A program made the translations under genes and the position numbers. Shown piece after piece: positions 62,151-64,000 of a DNA stretch of 64,000 nucleotides. Below the pieces are notes generated by a model, which was not told the origin of the DNA, ran no database searches, and saw nothing but the letters and a program-made list of their open reading frames with translations. Each line of letters opens with the position of its first letter. The stretch's first letter is position 1. Source of the stretch: UBA4427 sp046351135 (GTDB lineage: Bacteria > Myxococcota_A > UBA9160 > UBA4427); contig JAXLZA010000001.1 in the NCBI GenBank assembly GCA_046351135.1, positions 1 through 64,000 on the forward strand, written 5' to 3'.

Positions 62151-62471
62151 GAGTCGCAACAAACGCTCTATCGTTGCGGTTTAATACGAGAAGGATTGTT
62201 CGTTTCCTTCAAGTTGCCTGTGCGTGATCCCGATAGGGACCGCAACCGAGGAGTGACCGCACGAGATCCTGCAGAGCCGGAGCGCTCCGAGAGGGGCGGA
62301 CCAGTCGAGCGGATCTCGGCTCGATGCGGCTGGACGACCCAGGTGGGAATGACCCAAATGGGGAGAAAGGCAGCGCCGAGGTGACGGATCGGAACGGCTT
62401 CAAAACCGCCCCGATCGACGTGTGGGCATCACCGAAACGAACGAGCGATTGAACAAGGGGGAAACCCAGTA
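62151..62471 (+). other. Long structured leader or small RNA before the H1-like gene
   Basis: About 320 bases without a protein-like frame. Inverted repeats are CGCAAC (62155) / GTTGCG (62173), and a nested stem GGTGA (62380) / TCACC (62429) enclosing GATCGG (62387) / CCGATC (62411). I checked by eye for RNase P, tmRNA and SRP RNA signatures and saw none. Confidence 0.4.
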
Positions 62472-62591
62472 ATGGCAGCTCGAAAGAAGGCCACCAAGCG
62501 GAAGGCCACCAAGAAGGCCACCAAGAAGGCGGCCACGAAGAAGAAGGCCACGAGGAAGAAGGCGACCCGCAAGAAGGCCGCCAAGAAGTAG
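62472..62591 (+). CDS. Histone H1-like Lys/Ala-rich DNA-binding protein
   Basis: A 39-residue protein beginning MAARKKATKRKATKKATKK and continuing with KKKATRKKATRKKAAKK. It is built from repeats of K-K-A-T, like histone H1 C-terminal tails and bacterial AlgP/Hc1-type proteins. AAGGGGG lies upstream and a terminator follows. It is probably a nucleoid protein; an RNA-binding role is also possible. Confidence 0.8.
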   Translation: MAARKKATKRKATKKATKKAATKKKATRKKATRKKAAKK

Positions 62592-62680
62592 TCGCTCTCG
62601 TCCGCAGCGCCGCGAGGCGCATGGGACGGAGACCACTACGGATCGGTCCTCCTCGGAGGGCTGATTTCTCTGGTCAAGGG

Positions 62681-62712
62681 ACCCCGGCTGGGATGACTAG
62701 CCGGGGTTTCCT
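62681..62712 (+). terminator. Intrinsic terminator after the H1-like gene
   Basis: ACCCCGGCT (62681-62689) and AGCCGGGGT (62699-62707) form a 9-bp stem with a 9-base loop, followed by TTCCTT. Confidence 0.75.
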
Positions 62713-62786
62713 TCATCTGGGGCCTGGACTAGAGTGCGGCCCCGCGGATCCCTCCGAGGACGCGCCGTTTCCGAAAGCGAGGATGC

Positions 62787-63122
62787 ATGGCCCGGATCAC
62801 GATCGAAGACTGCATGGAGAAGGTTCCGAACCGTTTCCACCTCGTGCGCATGGCGTCGATTCGCGCCAAGCAGCTCAAGAAGGGCGCCCGCCCGCTGCTG
62901 ACGGCCGACGACAACAAGGAAATCGTGATGAGCCTGCGCGAGATCGCCGCGGGGCTCGTCAAGCCGGGGAAGGCGGAGCCGCTGCCCCCGAAGCCGGTCG
63001 CGCCGGTGGCGGTCGCCGCCCCGCGTCCCGCGCCGCGTCCGGTCGCGCCCGCAGCGCCGGCGGTCAAGTCGAGCTCGAGCATCGACTGGGACGACGAGCT
63101 CGAGGAAGACGGCGACGAGTGA
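62787..63122 (+). CDS. rpoZ: RNA polymerase omega subunit
   Basis: Encodes 111 residues. MARITIEDCMEKVPNRFHLV and RAKQLKKGARPLL match omega, which assists beta' folding and ppGpp binding. The second half is a Pro/Ala/Val-rich linker ending in an acidic tail (DWDDELEEDGDE). A TAGAGT about 50 bases upstream might be its -10 but lacks a good -35. Confidence 0.95.
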   Translation: MARITIEDCMEKVPNRFHLVRMASIRAKQLKKGARPLLTADDNKEIVMSLREIAAGLVKPGKAEPLPPKPVAPVAVAAPRPAPRPVAPAAPAVKSSSSIDWDDELEEDGDE

Positions 63123-63158
63123 GCGCCGGATGCGCCGCCCGCGCGGCGCGTCGGCCGT

Positions 63159-64000
63159 TCAGACGAGCGCGACGGGCAGGCTGAAGTCGACGCGCGTCCC
63201 GATGCCGGGCTCGCTGCGCAGCTTCGAGTCCCCTTCCAGCAGGACCAGCAGGTCGTGGACGAGCGTGAGGCCGAGGCCCGCGCCCCGGTAGCGCGCGCTC
63301 GCGCGATCGTCGACCTGATAGAACTCGTCCCAGATGCAGCGCTGATCGTCGGCGCAGATCCCGATCCCGGTGTCCTCGACCCAGCAGTGCAGGCGACCGT
63401 CCGCGAGGCGGGCGCCGATCTGGATCGTGCCGCGCTCGGTGAACTTCACGGCGTTGTCGAGCAGGTGGAAGAGGATCTGGTTCAGCTTGCCGAGGTCCGT
63501 GCGGAGCTTCCCGATCGGCTCCGGCATGTCCTTGCGGATCTCGACCGGCTTGTCGCGCAGGCCGTCCTGGACGCTGAAGATCGTCTCGTCGATGACGTCC
63601 GAGACCGAGACCTCCTGGATCTCCACGGGGAACTCGTTCTGCTTGAGCCGCCAGAGATCGAGGATGTTCTGGAGCGTCCGCTGGAAGGCGGTGCCCTCGT
63701 CGAGGGCGCTGCGGAGGGTCTGCCGCGAGGCGGGGGAGAGGTTCTCGTTCTCGCTCGAGAGGACGGTGATCGTCGCCTCGATGATGCTGTTGAGCGGGGT
63801 CCGCAGCTCGCGCGACATCTTCTCGATGAAGTCGTTCTTCAGCTTCTCGATCTTCCCGAGCTTCTCGTTGCTGCGCAGCAGCTCGATGTCCTGCGCGAAG
63901 AGCTCCTCCGACAACCGAAGCAGCTCGTCGCTCTGCTCGCCGGCGGCGGCGCCGAGGGCGGCGCGGGGGCTCGCGAGCGCCTCGCATTGCGCGGCGAGGC
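63159..64000 (-). CDS. Histidine-kinase-like protein lacking the H-box histidine (5' end outside window)
   Basis: The - strand frame is open to the window edge, giving about 280 C-terminal residues. A coiled-coil-like segment precedes the dimerisation block FIEKMSRELRTPLNSII, where the usual MSHELRTPLN histidine is Arg (codon 63810-63812). The ATPase domain looks intact: LNQILFHLLDNAVKFTERG (N box), VEDTGIGI (G1), DEFYQVDD (F box) and GAGLGLTLVHDLL (G2). The protein may bind ATP but should not autophosphorylate on the normal site; it could act in a heterodimer. No response regulator is visible in the window. Confidence 0.85.
   Translation of the reverse strand, partial: LAAQCEALASPRAALGAAAGEQSDELLRLSEELFAQDIELLRSNEKLGKIEKLKNDFIEKMSRELRTPLNSIIEATITVLSSENENLSPASRQTLRSALDEGTAFQRTLQNILDLWRLKQNEFPVEIQEVSVSDVIDETIFSVQDGLRDKPVEIRKDMPEPIGKLRTDLGKLNQILFHLLDNAVKFTERGTIQIGARLADGRLHCWVEDTGIGICADDQRCIWDEFYQVDDRASARYRGAGLGLTLVHDLLVLLEGDSKLRSEPGIGTRVDFSLPVALV

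Noticed and set aside
62730..62735. TAGAGT as an rpoZ promoter -10
   Set aside because: There is no acceptable -35 at 16-18 bases, so I did not annotate it as a promoter.

Overview
This is a very GC-rich (about 70 percent by eye), densely coding, chromosomal core window. Almost every gene is on the + strand and many neighbours overlap by 1-4 bases. The gene order rpoC-rpsL-rpsG-fusA-tuf-S10-spc-alpha, the run lepA-lepB-pyrR-pyrB-pyrC-carA-carB, and the histone-H1-like and COX24-like small basic proteins fit a member of the former Deltaproteobacteria (Myxococcota/Desulfobacterota-like), probably uncultured. That is an inference: there is no rRNA gene here to test it. I see no tRNA, rRNA, CRISPR array, insertion sequence or prophage.

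Region 1 (1-20550) is the transcription/translation supercluster: the rpoC 3' end and its terminator, a promoter and long leader, the str operon, then S10, spc and alpha operons with secY, adk, map, rpoA and rplQ. Gene order is canonical except that rplC (L3), rplX (L24) and rpsN (S14) are missing from the exact places they normally occupy. infA is also absent between map and rpmJ, where two near-identical hairpins sit instead.

Region 2 (20556-28194) has a TlpA-like thioredoxin, FtsB, ArgRS, a SPOR protein, an RmlD-type reductase, LepA and signal peptidase I. Region 3 (28205-38386) is a de novo pyrimidine operon (pyrR-pyrB-pyrC-carA-carB) followed by recG. Region 4 (38452-40632) is a leucine-attenuated leuA: a promoter, an almost leaderless Leu-rich leader peptide, an antiterminator/terminator pair, and a class-II 2-isopropylmalate synthase.

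Region 5 (40672-48832) holds a secreted Gly/His-rich protein on the - strand, an SbcCD-like YhaO/YhaN pair and an APC permease. YhaN and the permease together carry about six frameshifts within 1.8 kb. Region 6 (49279-57656) has aminotransferase-hom-thrC-ribE, then a two-domain HtrA-family protease resembling eukaryotic Nma111/Deg7 coupled to a glutaredoxin/GST-like protein.

Region 7 (57736-64000) contains mgtE (-), an HPr-kinase-like protein with a degraded P-loop, khpA, a TPR protein, a 28-residue bS22/COX24-like ribosomal protein, an 800-base non-coding stretch with a promoter and structured leader ahead of a 39-residue histone-H1-like protein, rpoZ, and the 3' part of a histidine-kinase-like gene (-) whose H-box histidine is arginine.
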